Shown: positions 52,718 through 62,924 of the stretch, in pieces | How the letters are laid out: each line of letters starts with the position of its first letter | Numbering within the stretch: the first letter of the stretch is position 1 | DNA from: Abyssibacter profundi | GTDB lineage: Bacteria; Pseudomonadota; Gammaproteobacteria; Nevskiales; OUC007 | NCBI RefSeq assembly: GCF_003151135.1 | Contig: NZ_QEQK01000016.1 | Coordinates: 14,053-78,052, forward strand | Direction: 5' to 3' | Length of the DNA: 64,000 nucleotides | Program-made: the position numbers and the translations under genes | Notes under the pieces: model-generated | What the model was told of the DNA's origin: nothing | Seen by the model: only the letters and a program-made list of their open reading frames with translations | Databases searched by the model: none

Positions 52718-54799
52718 ATGAATATTCAAGCCAAGGCGCTGCTTGTCGCCTGCCTGCTGGCGGCCACGCCCGCAACCGCGGAGCAGCTGGAGCTGGAGCC
52801 GGTAGACGTCACGCATACACCGGAACCCGACCCGACATCCCAGGACACCGACACCCTCGAACAAGGGGCCAGCAACGACACGTTGGGTAGTTACCTGGAC
52901 GACCTGCCCAATGTCGACTCCGCCAGTTATGGAGAAGCCGTCGGGCGGCCAGTGGTCCGCGGGATGAGTGGCTACCGGATCAAGATTCTGCAGAATGATC
53001 ACGAAGTCAGCGACTTGTCGGCGATGAGCCAGGACCACGCCGTTGCGGTTGCCCCGCAGGCCTCCGAGCGCATCGAACTACTCAAGGGACCGGCATCCCT
53101 GCTCTACGCCGCCCAGGCCGGCGGCGTTGTGCGGATTAGCGATGCACTGGACGACCTGTTCTCCAAGCCCGGCCTCCATACCGAGTTGTCGGGCGACCTG
53201 CGGGCCGAACCGTCGAGCGCGGGGGCGACGGCCCACCTGCATTACGCCAATAACCGATGGGCCGCGCACCTCGGTGGTTTAAGCCGGGACTCCGATCCCT
53301 ACGAATCAGGCGACGGGCAGGTTGTTCGAGATTCTGACCTCAGCACCCAGCAAGCCCAGCTCGGCTTCGGCTGGCGTGTCGGCGATCGCACCGAAGTTCA
53401 GTTCGGCGCCACCGGATTGACCAAGGACTATGGCATTCCAAACAGCACCGCAGAGCAAACGCGTATTGAGTTGCAACGAGAGGACTACAGGGGCTCATTC
53501 CGCTATCTGCCTGACTCGCTCTGGCTCAGCTCGGCGCAGCTCAGCGTACATGGCAGCGACTACCTGCATGATGAGACCGAGGACGGCCGTCAGGACGGCC
53601 TGTTCGGACAACAGGTGCTAGGCAGCACGCTCGAACTGGAATGGTGGGCGGGCAGCTGGACCGGCGACACCCGACTCGGCGTCAGCAGGAGCAAGTTGCG
53701 CGTCTGCCATGAGCACGGTGGCTGCGACGACTTTCGCGATGCGGTCCGCACTGGCGGCCCGCTGGGTGAGTCCATCGCCCAATCTGTCCAGGACACGGGG
53801 CTGCCTTACAGCCACGGCCATCCCATGCCGGATACCGAAGACGAAGGGCTGCAAATCTCGACCGTTGTTCACCGCATGGTCAGCGCGGACCACGCGCTCA
53901 GCCTCGGCTCACATCTGCAATGGCGCACGCTGACGCCCGATCCTGACAACATTCAGGAACAGTGGGTCCACCCAGAATCGCTGGACCCCGACCACTACCG
54001 TCGGCAGTCGGACCAGGCGCTGAGCCTTTCCGTTGGCCTGGGCAAGCAGGTCAGTGGAAATGCGTTGCTATGGGACGTGAGCGTCAGCTATCTCGAACGT
54101 TTCCCCAGCGCAGATGAGCTGTACTGGAACGGGTTTCATCACGCGACCGACACCTACATCTTCGGCAACGTCGATCTGGACAAGGAGCGTAGCGTCAACC
54201 TGGATGTCGAGTTGGTGCTCAAACACGATGAACACCGGGCGCAGCTCTCCAGCTTCTACTACCGATTCGACGATTACATTTTCCAGGATCAGGGATTCGC
54301 AGCCGACGGCTCGCCGCTGGTGGATCCATTCCACCTCAGCGAAGTGTGGTTCACGCGACAAACAGACGCTCGGTTCTACGGCGCGTCCCTCCGCTATGAG
54401 AACCATCTCGACGTTCACCGAGGCTGGCCCGTCACGCTCTGGGCACAGGTCGATGCCTTGTCCGCAACAACGGCCGGCGGCGAGCATCTACCGCGCACAG
54501 CGCCCACGAATGGCGCGCTCGGCGTGGTTTACGACACGCCGCGCTGGCTGGCGTCCGCCACGGTCAAGCGCGTGCTGCGGTCGGACAATCTGGCACCCAA
54601 CGAAGATGAGACCGAGGGCTACACTTGGTTATCTGCCAGGCTGCAACGCAACTGGACACTCCAGGACCAGGCGTGGCAGCTCTGGATCATGGGCGAGAAC
54701 CTGCTGGATGCTGACGCCCGAAACCACCTGTCTGTGCTCAAGGACACCGCCCCCCTGCCCGGCAGGCAGGTCATCGCGGGCATCAAATGGGCGTACTAG
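52718..54799 (+). CDS. TonB-dependent outer-membrane receptor, ZnuD-like
   Basis: 693 residues, ATG 52718, signal peptide ending ATA. TonB-box-like ELEPVDVTHTPEP, plug domain (GRPVVRGMSGYRIKILQNDHEVSDLSAMSQDHAVAVAPQASERIELLKGPASLLY), then a 22-strand-like barrel. An extracellular loop carries CHEHGGCDD and YSHGHPMPD, His and Cys clusters typical of ZnuD zinc receptors. The His-rich lipoprotein and small Cys/His gene upstream agree with zinc (or similar metal) uptake. Confidence 0.88.
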   Translation: MNIQAKALLVACLLAATPATAEQLELEPVDVTHTPEPDPTSQDTDTLEQGASNDTLGSYLDDLPNVDSASYGEAVGRPVVRGMSGYRIKILQNDHEVSDLSAMSQDHAVAVAPQASERIELLKGPASLLYAAQAGGVVRISDALDDLFSKPGLHTELSGDLRAEPSSAGATAHLHYANNRWAAHLGGLSRDSDPYESGDGQVVRDSDLSTQQAQLGFGWRVGDRTEVQFGATGLTKDYGIPNSTAEQTRIELQREDYRGSFRYLPDSLWLSSAQLSVHGSDYLHDETEDGRQDGLFGQQVLGSTLELEWWAGSWTGDTRLGVSRSKLRVCHEHGGCDDFRDAVRTGGPLGESIAQSVQDTGLPYSHGHPMPDTEDEGLQISTVVHRMVSADHALSLGSHLQWRTLTPDPDNIQEQWVHPESLDPDHYRRQSDQALSLSVGLGKQVSGNALLWDVSVSYLERFPSADELYWNGFHHATDTYIFGNVDLDKERSVNLDVELVLKHDEHRAQLSSFYYRFDDYIFQDQGFAADGSPLVDPFHLSEVWFTRQTDARFYGASLRYENHLDVHRGWPVTLWAQVDALSATTAGGEHLPRTAPTNGALGVVYDTPRWLASATVKRVLRSDNLAPNEDETEGYTWLSARLQRNWTLQDQAWQLWIMGENLLDADARNHLSVLKDTAPLPGRQVIAGIKWAY

Positions 54800-54915
54800 C
54801 CGAGCAGAGGCCCACTCGCTTAGCGCGTGGCTGGCTGGACGCCTGGCTGTGATGACACCGCCATCCGCACAGACCCGAACAGCGGGCCACGTGCGGATGG
54901 CAGCCAATCCCGCAG

Positions 54916-55353
54916 TCAGGCCTTGGTGGTGACGTAGCGCAGCAGTTCAACCACCTGCTTTGGCGTCTCGGCCCAGGCCATGGCAGCCGCATCAACTTCC
55001 TTCAGCGCATGGATGAGCGACTCGTCGTGCAGTGTGATGTAAGGCTTGTCCAATGCCGCGCAGTAGCCGGCATCGAACGCCGCGTTCCACTGCTTGTACT
55101 TGTCACCAAAACGCACAACGGCGATATCGCACTGCTCGATCAAGGTCTTGGTGCGAATGGCATTGACCCGCGCCGACTGGTGATCACGCCAGTAGCCGGA
55201 CTCGGGCTGACGCAGCAAGTCACCCGCGGCATCACTCGCCGCGTGGTCGGTGACGGCAGAGGCGAAATTCACCGGCAAATCCTCGGCGCCGGCAATGATC
55301 TGCTCGCGCCAGTCGGTGTGGATTTCACCGGAGAGATAGACATTCCATTCCAT
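54916..55353 (-). CDS. ytoQ: YtoQ family protein
   Basis: 145 residues with AGGGAA before the ATG. Family motifs: WNVYLSGEIHTDWREQI, AVTDHAASDAAGDLL, NAIRTKTLIEQCDIAVVRFGDKYKQWNAAFDAGYCAALDKPYI. The fold resembles nucleoside 2-deoxyribosyltransferases, and cytosolic location is expected; substrate not known. Confidence 0.93.
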   Translation of the reverse strand: MEWNVYLSGEIHTDWREQIIAGAEDLPVNFASAVTDHAASDAAGDLLRQPESGYWRDHQSARVNAIRTKTLIEQCDIAVVRFGDKYKQWNAAFDAGYCAALDKPYITLHDESLIHALKEVDAAAMAWAETPKQVVELLRYVTTKA

Positions 55354-55380
55354 GGTGTTCCCTGTCAGATTCGATCAAAG

Positions 55381-55408
55381 AAAAGGGCCGCATTGTGCGG
55401 CCCTTTGC
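55381..55408 (-). terminator. Rho-independent terminator after the third large lipoprotein gene
   Basis: Eleven-base stem AAAGGGCCGCA (55382-55392) with TGCGGCCCTTT (55396-55406) and a 3-base loop; minus strand continues with TTTTCTTT. It separates the lipoprotein gene from ytoQ. Confidence 0.9.
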
Positions 55409-55424
55409 GTTTCATCCAACAAGT

Positions 55425-57482
55425 TTATTGCACACGCTGGTGCCTGGCGACCACTGACGCAGATTCGGATTCCCTGCGCTCGAGCCGCTGACGCTTCGAG
55501 ACCCCATCCACCGGAACCTCTGTCGCGGAGTAGTCATAGAATCTCTGAATGTATGTCGTGTCTTCGGTCGAGCCACCAAAGTAGCTCAAGTCGAATTGAC
55601 GCACTTCCATCCAATAGAAGCGCTGACCATCGATGGTTAACGGCACCAATTCCCGGCGGTCCCAGGTGTAACAGTCAGCCGTCCCTGGCTCGCAGCCCGG
55701 GTAGAAACTCGAGCCGTCGTAGTATTCAGTGCGCTGAATCACGACCGTATTGTCCGGGCTCAGCGCCCAATAAAACTCGGCATAACTCTCTAGTGGTCGC
55801 CGATCACCCGAATCGGGTTGGTTGTAATACTCGGATTCCTCCGGTTCACCGTCACCGTCCTCGTCGACCCTGCGGATCTCGTTAACAAACTGTGCGCCCG
55901 TGCCATCGGCATCGAAGCGCAGGCCAAAACCCACGACATCGTCATCCGAAGCCTCTTCATCACCAACACCAAACTGATAGTAGTAGCCGGGAATATCAGC
56001 TGGCGTAAATGCTGCGCCGGAATCGCAAACCGCAAGCCCTAGATCGACACGGCGGCTGGCGTCCGCGCCCTCCGACTCCGTCAGCCAAGTGGCGGCGCAA
56101 TCATCAATCCGGGTACCGAGCCGGTACCTCATGCGCGTCCCGCTGACGAAATTCACGGACAACGCGTCGTCCCCCTCTGTCCAGGTGAAATCCTCGCCAA
56201 GAACAGCTGCCGACCCCATGCCTCCAGACTGAAACGAGAGTCGGTCTGCCGTCAGGCCACGTGACTCGACCCCCTCGTTCGTGTTGTAGACGTCTGCAGA
56301 CACACCCGATCCGACCGGTGCCCGCACCGCGGGAAAAGCGGCACGCACATCGGCATCCGCCAGATAGCGCACGTTACTGACGAACATCCTTGTCTCGGGG
56401 CTCGCGTTCGGATCGTCCGGATAGGTGGTTTCGTAGTAGCTACGCAGCTGCGCAATCCCGTTACCCAGCGGCACGATCTCCACATGCAGCTCAGTATCGA
56501 CGGCATTGATTGCCCCGCCCGATCCGTCCGCAACGCTGTACTCAAACCGCTCTGGATCGTCAGGAACCACCGTGAGGGTGTTGCCGGACTGGCTCCAGGT
56601 CGTGGATGTGTCACGGACCGCATCGAAAACGAGCCCGGTGCCATCGGCCTCAAATTGGTAGACATCGACCAAATTGAAGTAGTTGTAGGCCATCGGCGGG
56701 ACGTAGCCAATGGTCACCAGGCGTTGTGGCACGCCGGCCATATCCTCTTGCGCGACCACGTTGGGATCATCGGCCGTCGCTGTTTGGGCATCCTGGAAGT
56801 CCTGCTGCCCCTGTGTGGTGGAGGTCACGTCCTCCACAAACTGCTCAACCAGCTCGGCCTGCTCTGCGAAGGCCAGCGTGTCGGTCACTGAATCCGGCAA
56901 CGCATAGCGATCCGCCTGATCGACCAGCAGTTTGATGGAAGCAGCAGTGTTCAGCAGCCGCTCAGGGTCAACCTCAGCCAGCGCCGTCTCGAGATCGGCA
57001 TCGCCGGTCAGCTGGCTCCCGAGCTGGGCCGACTCCGCCGTGCTGAGATGCGTCACGTTGGCTCGGATATTGTCGCCTGCAGACAGACTGCCGTCTGGGC
57101 CGGCCTGCTGCACCAGCGTGTCTAGCGAAGCCAGCTGACTCCGGAAGCGTACAAAAGACTGCTGCCCTCGCCCGCGCGCCTCCAACCGGAGCAAGCGGTC
57201 CGACTCGGTCACCGGTGCGGAGACCTGTAACGAGTAGAAGCCGTTCGAGTCTGCGGTCGCCGAAAACGACCGATTCCCGAGCGATGCCACAACCTCAGCC
57301 AACGCGATGGGCGCATCGGTGACACGCCCCTCGATCGTGAGCACGGTCTGCTGTCCGTTCGGAGGCGGCGGGGCACAGCAATCTTCCGCATCCTCGCCTC
57401 CGCAGGCGCCAAGCAGTCCGCCTACGCCGATCACCACTCCCCAATGCCACATCGCTCGCTTCGTCACCGCAGTCTTCCCCAT
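55425..57482 (-). CDS. Large secreted lipoprotein of unknown function
   Basis: 685 residues from ATG 57482; upstream in-frame codons are poor. Lipobox LLGACGGE followed by an acidic Cys pair DCCAPPP. Residues about 45-125 resemble a carboxypeptidase-regulatory-like sandwich (EGRVTDAPIALAEVVASLGNR). A helical segment (about 130-250) is followed by repeated beta segments with DGTGLVFDAVRD, DADGTGAQFVNE and Asp/Glu-rich loops (DEDGDGEPEESE) that could bind calcium. It shares the overall design with the lipoprotein at 4966-7410 but not its module; no palindrome of the C-run/G-run type precedes it. Confidence 0.75.
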   Translation of the reverse strand: MGKTAVTKRAMWHWGVVIGVGGLLGACGGEDAEDCCAPPPPNGQQTVLTIEGRVTDAPIALAEVVASLGNRSFSATADSNGFYSLQVSAPVTESDRLLRLEARGRGQQSFVRFRSQLASLDTLVQQAGPDGSLSAGDNIRANVTHLSTAESAQLGSQLTGDADLETALAEVDPERLLNTAASIKLLVDQADRYALPDSVTDTLAFAEQAELVEQFVEDVTSTTQGQQDFQDAQTATADDPNVVAQEDMAGVPQRLVTIGYVPPMAYNYFNLVDVYQFEADGTGLVFDAVRDTSTTWSQSGNTLTVVPDDPERFEYSVADGSGGAINAVDTELHVEIVPLGNGIAQLRSYYETTYPDDPNASPETRMFVSNVRYLADADVRAAFPAVRAPVGSGVSADVYNTNEGVESRGLTADRLSFQSGGMGSAAVLGEDFTWTEGDDALSVNFVSGTRMRYRLGTRIDDCAATWLTESEGADASRRVDLGLAVCDSGAAFTPADIPGYYYQFGVGDEEASDDDVVGFGLRFDADGTGAQFVNEIRRVDEDGDGEPEESEYYNQPDSGDRRPLESYAEFYWALSPDNTVVIQRTEYYDGSSFYPGCEPGTADCYTWDRRELVPLTIDGQRFYWMEVRQFDLSYFGGSTEDTTYIQRFYDYSATEVPVDGVSKRQRLERRESESASVVARHQRVQ

Positions 57483-57697
57483 TTCAGATTCAACAGGGAC
57501 CGAACCTAGCGGCATACATACAAGCCATGCATCGCCCACTTGGATGATGATCAACCCAACCGGCCGCCAGCCGACGGGGTGACGAGTGGCCCGACCGCTC
57601 CCGGCCAGACACGAAGCGTGCAGCGCGACCCGGTACATCCATGTACCGCGTCGCGGTGCAATCAACAGCTTGGTGGGGTGAAACCCGCCAGCGTGTC
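57483..57697. other. Intergenic region between hslU and a large lipoprotein gene
   Basis: Holds a stem-loop around CGGTACAT-CC-ATGTACCG (57633-57650), extended outward by GCGAC and GTCGC arms, about 50-70 bases past the hslU stop, with no strong T-run. It may terminate the hslVU transcript. Nothing else recognised. Confidence 0.4.
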
Positions 57698-59065
57698 CTA
57701 GAGGATGAAGCGGGACAGGTCCTCGTCCTTGGACAGCTCGGACAGGGCGGCATCCACGCGCCCGGCGTCGATGGTCACGGACTCACCCGCGCGATCCGGC
57801 GCCTCGAATGAGAGCTGTTCCACTAGGCGTTCCAGCAAGGTGTGCAGGCGACGGGCGCCGATGTTCTCGGTGCGCTCGTTCACCTCGCTGGCGATTTCTG
57901 CCAATCGCCGTACGCCGGGTTCGTCGAAGCTGACCTGCAGGCCTTCGGTTCCCAGCAAAGCCACGTATTGCTCGGTGAGCGAGCAATCGGGTTCGGTGAG
58001 AATGCGCAGGAAGTCATCGGCTGTCAGCGCGGACAGTTCGACACGGATGGGCAACCGACCCTGCAGTTCGGGAATGAGGTCGCTGGGCTTGGCGAGGTGG
58101 AAAGCGCCGGAGGCAATGAACAGGATGTGGTCGGTCTTCACCATGCCGTACTTGGTGTTGACGGTGCAGCCCTCGACCAGTGGCAGCAGGTCGCGTTGCA
58201 CACCCTCGCGGGACACATCCCCACCCATGGCGCCGTCGCGCTTGCAGACCTTGTCGATTTCGTCGATGAAGACGATGCCGTTCTGCTCGACATTGCGCAC
58301 GGCATGGGCCTTGAGGGCTTCCTCGTCGACCAGACGGGCCGCCTCTTCATCCGTCATGACCTTCATGGCCTGCTTGACGGTCATCTTGCGCTTACGCGTC
58401 TTGCCCTTGGACAGGTTCTGGAACAGGCCCTGCATCTGACTGGCCATTTCTTCCATACCTGGCGGGGTCATGATCTCCACACCAGGGGTGGGCATCTGCA
58501 CCTCGATCTCGATCTCGGTATCGTCCATCTGCCCTTCGCGCAGGCGCTTGCGGAACACCTGACGGGCCGTGCCGGTTTCCTGCTCACGGGTTTCCGAGCG
58601 CTCCCCCCCGTACTCACGGGGACGCGGGACCAGGGCATCCAGCACCCGCTCCTCAGCCGCCAGCTCCGCCTTGGGACGGGCCTGCTGCATGGCGGTTTCG
58701 CGCTCCATCTTCACGGCCGCATCGACCAGGTCGCGGATGATGGAATCCACCTCGCGGCCTACGTAGCCAACCTCGGTGAACTTGGTCGCTTCAACCTTGA
58801 TGAATGGCGCCCGCGCCAGCTTGGCCAGCCGCCGCGCAATTTCGGTCTTACCAACGCCCGTGGGACCAATCATCAGAATGTTTTTGGGCGTGATCTCGCC
58901 GGCCATACGCTCGTCGAGTTGCATGCGCCGCCAGCGGTTGCGCAGGGCAATGGCCACGGCGCGCTTGGCTTCGCTCTGGCCGACAATGTGCTTGTCCAGT
59001 TCCTGGACGATCTCACGCGGCGTCATCGTGCCCGTGGTGGGTAATGCCTGGGTGGCGTCGCTCAT
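57698..59065 (-). CDS. hslU: ATP-dependent protease ATPase subunit HslU
   Basis: 455 residues. Starts [37 protein letters not shown]; Walker A GPTGVGKT, pore GYVGREVDS, Walker B FIDEID, sensor region [26 protein letters not shown] and a long I-domain at about 120-240. C-terminal ends LSRFIL, which docks HslV. The start overlaps the hslV stop as ATGA. Confidence 0.97.
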   Translation of the reverse strand: MSDATQALPTTGTMTPREIVQELDKHIVGQSEAKRAVAIALRNRWRRMQLDERMAGEITPKNILMIGPTGVGKTEIARRLAKLARAPFIKVEATKFTEVGYVGREVDSIIRDLVDAAVKMERETAMQQARPKAELAAEERVLDALVPRPREYGGERSETREQETGTARQVFRKRLREGQMDDTEIEIEVQMPTPGVEIMTPPGMEEMASQMQGLFQNLSKGKTRKRKMTVKQAMKVMTDEEAARLVDEEALKAHAVRNVEQNGIVFIDEIDKVCKRDGAMGGDVSREGVQRDLLPLVEGCTVNTKYGMVKTDHILFIASGAFHLAKPSDLIPELQGRLPIRVELSALTADDFLRILTEPDCSLTEQYVALLGTEGLQVSFDEPGVRRLAEIASEVNERTENIGARRLHTLLERLVEQLSFEAPDRAGESVTIDAGRVDAALSELSKDEDLSRFIL

Positions 59066-59601
59066 GCGTCCAGCACCTCTAGAGTCAGATGGTCGTTGGT
59101 ATACACACAGGTATCGGCGGCAATCTTCATTGCACGCTTGACGATTTCGTCGGCAGGCAGGTCGGTGTTGTCGACCAGGGCACGCGCCGCCGCCTGGGCG
59201 AAGCTGCCGCCGGAGCCGATGGCGATGGAGTCGTACTCCGGCTCCATCACATCTCCCGTACCGGAGATCATCAGCGAGGCCGTGGTATCGGCCACCAGCA
59301 GCAAGGCTTCCAGACGGCGGAGTGAGCGATCGGTGCGCCAGTCCTTGGCCAGCTCGACCGCGGCGCGGACCAGATTGCCCGAGTGGGTTTCCAGCTTGCC
59401 TTCGAAGCGCTCAAACAGCGTGAAGGCATCGGCGGTGCCGCCGGCGAAGCCCGCAATGACCTGATTGTTGTACAGGCGCCGTACCTTCCGGGCATTGCCC
59501 TTGACCATGGTGTTGCCCATGGACACCTGCCCATCTCCGCCAATGGCAACGCGATCGCCGCGCCGTACGCAGAGGATGGTGGTTCCTCGAAATTGTTCCA
59601 C
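59062..59601 (-). CDS. hslV: ATP-dependent protease peptidase subunit HslV
   Basis: 179 residues. The catalytic N-terminal threonine region ([43 protein letters not shown]) and [15 protein letters not shown] are intact. The mature enzyme begins at one of the two threonines after autoprocessing. Forms the two-ring protease with HslU. Confidence 0.97.
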   Translation of the reverse strand: MEQFRGTTILCVRRGDRVAIGGDGQVSMGNTMVKGNARKVRRLYNNQVIAGFAGGTADAFTLFERFEGKLETHSGNLVRAAVELAKDWRTDRSLRRLEALLLVADTTASLMISGTGDVMEPEYDSIAIGSGGSFAQAAARALVDNTDLPADEIVKRAMKIAADTCVYTNDHLTLEVLDA

Positions 59602-59693
59602 GATGATTCCGTGTCTGGGTCGTCGCCCCTATGTCGGGACGGGCGGGGCGGCTTTCAATGCGTGCCCGCATTCAGGGCCGCGCAGCACCACAC

Positions 59694-60242
59694 TCAGCGC
59701 GTGCGAGATGCGGACCAGCGACTGCGCGTGACGGCGTACAGCCAGGCATCGTGCCGGGCGTCGTCTCGAAACAAGCGTTGCTGCAGGCGCGCTTCGCGAC
59801 AGGCACCAATCGCTTCCGCCAGACCAATGCTGGCGGTGTTGTCGCAATCGATGATCAGCTCGACCCGCGACAGCACATGCTCGCGAAAGGCTTTGTCCAG
59901 CAGCTGTGTCAGGGCCCTGCGCGCCACGCCACGGCGCCAATGATCCATACGCACCCAGTAGCCGGCCTCGGCGGTGGCATGCAACACGTCAATGCGATGC
60001 AGACCGCAAACACCCAGCACCTGCCCGCCCGGCGTCACGATGCCGTAGTTAAACTCCAGGCCCGCACCGCGCAACACGGCGCAACGTGCCTGAAAGGCCT
60101 GCTGGTCGCGCAAGGAGTAGGCCGATGTCAGCCAGTGCATCCACGGTGCCAAACCGTGGCGGCTGGACATCACCGCGTCATACGCCGAGGCGGAGGACAC
60201 CTGCTCCACCGGCTGCAGCGAGATGCGAGGGCTCTTGATCAT
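59694..60242 (-). CDS. GNAT-family (RimJ/RimL-type) acetyltransferase
   Basis: 182 residues. GNAT core GVCGLHRIDVLHATAEAGYWVRMDHWRRGVARRALTQLLDKAF with the acetyl-CoA loop (RRGVAR) and NTASIGLAEAIG. Typical of enzymes acetylating ribosomal-protein or other N-termini; substrate unknown. It lies between hslV and xerC on the same strand. Confidence 0.82.
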   Translation of the reverse strand: MIKSPRISLQPVEQVSSASAYDAVMSSRHGLAPWMHWLTSAYSLRDQQAFQARCAVLRGAGLEFNYGIVTPGGQVLGVCGLHRIDVLHATAEAGYWVRMDHWRRGVARRALTQLLDKAFREHVLSRVELIIDCDNTASIGLAEAIGACREARLQQRLFRDDARHDAWLYAVTRSRWSASRTR

Positions 60243-60303
60243 GCGGCGATGGTATCCCAGCTTGAACGGCGACCCGCGCTGCGGCCACCGTGACAGAAGC
60301 GGT

Positions 60304-60327
60304 CGCCGACCTGGGCCAAGGTCGGCG
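60304..60327. other. Hairpin after xerC
   Basis: Nine-base stem CGCCGACCT (60304-60312) with AGGTCGGCG (60319-60327), 6-base loop, located between the xerC stop and the acetyltransferase start. No T-run; weak terminator candidate. Confidence 0.4.
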
Positions 60328-60344
60328 CTCGCGCACCGCCATGC

Positions 60345-61265
60345 TCAGTCTTCAGGCGTCTCCGCACTCCCCGACCGACGGGCGCGCGGATGCGCCTTGT
60401 CGTACACATCGGCCAGGTGCTGAAAATCCAGATGGGTGTAGACCTGCGTGGTGCTGATGCTGGCATGGCCCAACAGCTCCTGCACTGCGCGCAGATCGCC
60501 GCTGGACTCCAACATATGCGTGGCAAAAGCATGTCGCAGCCGGTGAGGGTGCAGCCGACTCGGCAGGCTGGCACGCTCGGCGGCCTGGGCCAGGCGCGAC
60601 TGCACCGAGCGAGGTGACAGCCGCCCCCCGCGCGTCGAAACGAACAGCGCGGGCTCATCCGGCGCGGCCATCTCGCCGCGCAGCTTGACCCACCGCCGAA
60701 CCGCACGGGCGGCCATCCGCCCGACGGGCACCTCACGGGCCTTGGCCCCCTTACCCGTCACACGCAGCAGCCCTTCATCGGGCCGAAAGTCATTGAGGTT
60801 GATGCCGACCAGCTCGGCCAGACGCAGACCACTGGAATAAATCAGTTCCATCATCGCCTGGTCCCGCACCGCCACGACCGAGGCCGGTTCGCTCTCCAGC
60901 AAACTGCTGACCTCATCGACATCGAGGCTCTTGGGCAACGGCCTGCCCCGCTTGGGCGCCTGCACATCGGCTGCCGGATCGGCGCTGGCTTGACCGTGCC
61001 GGATGAGGTGCGCATAGAAGCTGCGCACCGCCGACAACGCCCGCTGCAGAGACGCCGCTGACAAGCCGCGCCGGTGCTCCGCTGCGACCCACTGGCGGAT
61101 GTGGGCAACACCGACCCGCCCCCAGTCCTCCACCGATTGCGTGATCAAGAAGGCCTGCAGACGACCGAGATCACGCTGATACGCGGCGCGGGTATGGGCC
61201 GAGAGCTGGCGCTCGTCGCGCAGCACCCGGTCAAAGGCGTCCAGCTCAGTCTGAAGCGCAGGCAT
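60345..61265 (-). CDS. xerC: Site-specific tyrosine recombinase XerC
   Basis: 306 residues. SAM-like N-terminal domain (YQRDLGRLQAFLI), then catalytic residues: Arg in SSGLRLAELVGI, Lys in VTGKGAKAREVPVG, HxxR in HPHRLRHAFATHML, His in LGHASIS and Tyr in TTQVYTHLDF. Acts with XerD at dif to resolve chromosome dimers. Its start overlaps the DUF484 gene by 20 bases, as in many gammaproteobacteria. Confidence 0.96.
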   Translation of the reverse strand: MPALQTELDAFDRVLRDERQLSAHTRAAYQRDLGRLQAFLITQSVEDWGRVGVAHIRQWVAAEHRRGLSAASLQRALSAVRSFYAHLIRHGQASADPAADVQAPKRGRPLPKSLDVDEVSSLLESEPASVVAVRDQAMMELIYSSGLRLAELVGINLNDFRPDEGLLRVTGKGAKAREVPVGRMAARAVRRWVKLRGEMAAPDEPALFVSTRGGRLSPRSVQSRLAQAAERASLPSRLHPHRLRHAFATHMLESSGDLRAVQELLGHASISTTQVYTHLDFQHLADVYDKAHPRARRSGSAETPED

Positions 61266-61974
61266 CGGGCAGGTGACGCCGAATCGCTGCCGTCAGCAAA
61301 TCGGCGATCAGGTCCAGAAACAGCGTGCCCATGCCGGGCTGGAATCGCGCGCCGTCTTCGCTGCCTACGGCCAGCAACCCCAAAGGCTGCACTCGATCCA
61401 GTGGCACCACGGCTGCCGAGGCGATCGACTGTTCGCCGAACAGCGCCTGCCGGGCCTTTGCATCGACTGGCCCGCATTCGATCAGACCAGTACGCATGAG
61501 GTTGGCGTAATGCTGGCGCAGCGCGTGTCCCGCGCCGATCGCAGGGATCTCACTGTGGGGCTGCTCATCGTACAAGCCGATGAACACGGCATCCACGGCG
61601 AACGCCCGGGTGACCTCGTCGCGCGTGATGTTGGCGACCTCGGCCAGGGAACCGGCCCCCAGCAGGGCAACGGCCAGGCGATTGGCATGACGCATGCGGC
61701 GTTCGTTATGACGCGCCAGCTCAGCCAGCTGATGCAGCCGCTCTCTCAACTGCTCGTTGCGCTGCCGCAGCAAGCCCACCTGGCGCTCGATGAGCGAGGC
61801 TGCGGAGCCGGTGGCATGCGCCAGTTCCACACCCTCCAGCAACTGCGGGTGGTCGGCGAACAGCTGCGGATGTTGTTCGAGATAAGCGATGACGTCGTCC
61901 TCGGTGACCCCGGCCACCGCCATGTCATCCGGCTGCATGGCCGCCAATGCGACCTTGTCTTCTGAATTCCCCAT
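61246..61974 (-). CDS. DUF484 family protein
   Basis: 242 residues; typical ending and sequence for the family (VIAYLEQHPQLFADHPQLLEGVELAHATGSAASLIERQVGLLRQRNEQLRERLHQL), GAF-like. It lies between dapF and xerC as usual in gammaproteobacteria. Function unclear. Confidence 0.93.
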   Translation of the reverse strand: MGNSEDKVALAAMQPDDMAVAGVTEDDVIAYLEQHPQLFADHPQLLEGVELAHATGSAASLIERQVGLLRQRNEQLRERLHQLAELARHNERRMRHANRLAVALLGAGSLAEVANITRDEVTRAFAVDAVFIGLYDEQPHSEIPAIGAGHALRQHYANLMRTGLIECGPVDAKARQALFGEQSIASAAVVPLDRVQPLGLLAVGSEDGARFQPGMGTLFLDLIADLLTAAIRRHLPDACASD

Positions 61975-62043
61975 GCTCCCCGCAGGCTCTTCGCTTCAGT
62001 CCAGACCAAATGCTAACGGAATCGGCCGGTTCGGGCCGCTGTG

Positions 62044-62877
62044 TCAGCGATTGAAGTCGATATGCCCCTCGAAGACGTAGCTTGCCGGGCCTTCCATCCA
62101 CAGATCATGGCCTGGGCCCGGCCAGCGAATATCCAGCTGGCCTCCCGGCAGCTGCACTCGCACCTGAGGCCCCACCACGCCCAGGCCGTGCAACACGGCC
62201 ACGGCGCCGCAGGCACCGCTGCCGCAGGCCTCGGTCTCTCCGGCCCCTCGCTCCCAGACCCGCAAACGAATCTCATCGGTCGCCACGACCTCGGCAAAGC
62301 CGATATTCGCCCTCTGGGGAAACAGTGCATGCGTCTCCAGCCGGGGGCCCAGCGTCGTCACCGGCGCTTGATCGACATCTTCAACAAGCAACACCGCATG
62401 CGGGTTCCCCATGGAGACGGCGCCGAACATCCATGCCGTGTCGTCGATCGTCGCCGTGTAACGGTCTGCTGCCCGGGGCGCATCCAGGGGAATCCGCATG
62501 GGATCGAAGATCGGCTCCCCCATGTTGACGATCACCTGGGCCGCGTCGACCTCCACCCGCATGCGGGTGGTGCGTGTGGCAAAGACCAACTCGTCGCGCT
62601 GGGTTAGACCGCGATCAACGACATAGCGCGCCACGCAGCGCACTCCGTTGCCGCACTGGCCCACCTCGGTGCCATCGGCATTGAGAATGCGATACCCGAA
62701 ATCCACGCCCTGCTCATCCGTCGGTTCGACCAGCAAGACCTGATCACAGCCCACACCCCGGCGACGATCAGCCAGGCGGCGGACCTGCCCGGCCGTGAGT
62801 GGAACCGCCGCACGCGTGGCGTCGATCACGACGAAGTCGTTACCCAGGGCATGCATCTTGGTGAATTCGAGCTTCAT
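62044..62877 (-). CDS. dapF: Diaminopimelate epimerase
   Basis: 277 residues from ATG 62877. Starts MKLEFTKMHALGNDFVVIDA; catalytic cysteines in GQCGNGVRC and ACGSGACG. Converts LL- to meso-diaminopimelate for lysine and peptidoglycan. Heads the dapF-DUF484-xerC run. Confidence 0.97.
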   Translation of the reverse strand: MKLEFTKMHALGNDFVVIDATRAAVPLTAGQVRRLADRRRGVGCDQVLLVEPTDEQGVDFGYRILNADGTEVGQCGNGVRCVARYVVDRGLTQRDELVFATRTTRMRVEVDAAQVIVNMGEPIFDPMRIPLDAPRAADRYTATIDDTAWMFGAVSMGNPHAVLLVEDVDQAPVTTLGPRLETHALFPQRANIGFAEVVATDEIRLRVWERGAGETEACGSGACGAVAVLHGLGVVGPQVRVQLPGGQLDIRWPGPGHDLWMEGPASYVFEGHIDFNR

Positions 62878-62924
62878 GCGGCTCCGGCATTGCTTGTCCG
62901 ATAGGGCCATGCAGAATACGCGGG

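Noticed and set aside
57842-59044. Plus-strand open frame of 400 codons
   Set aside because: Antisense to hslU, composition typical of a shadow.
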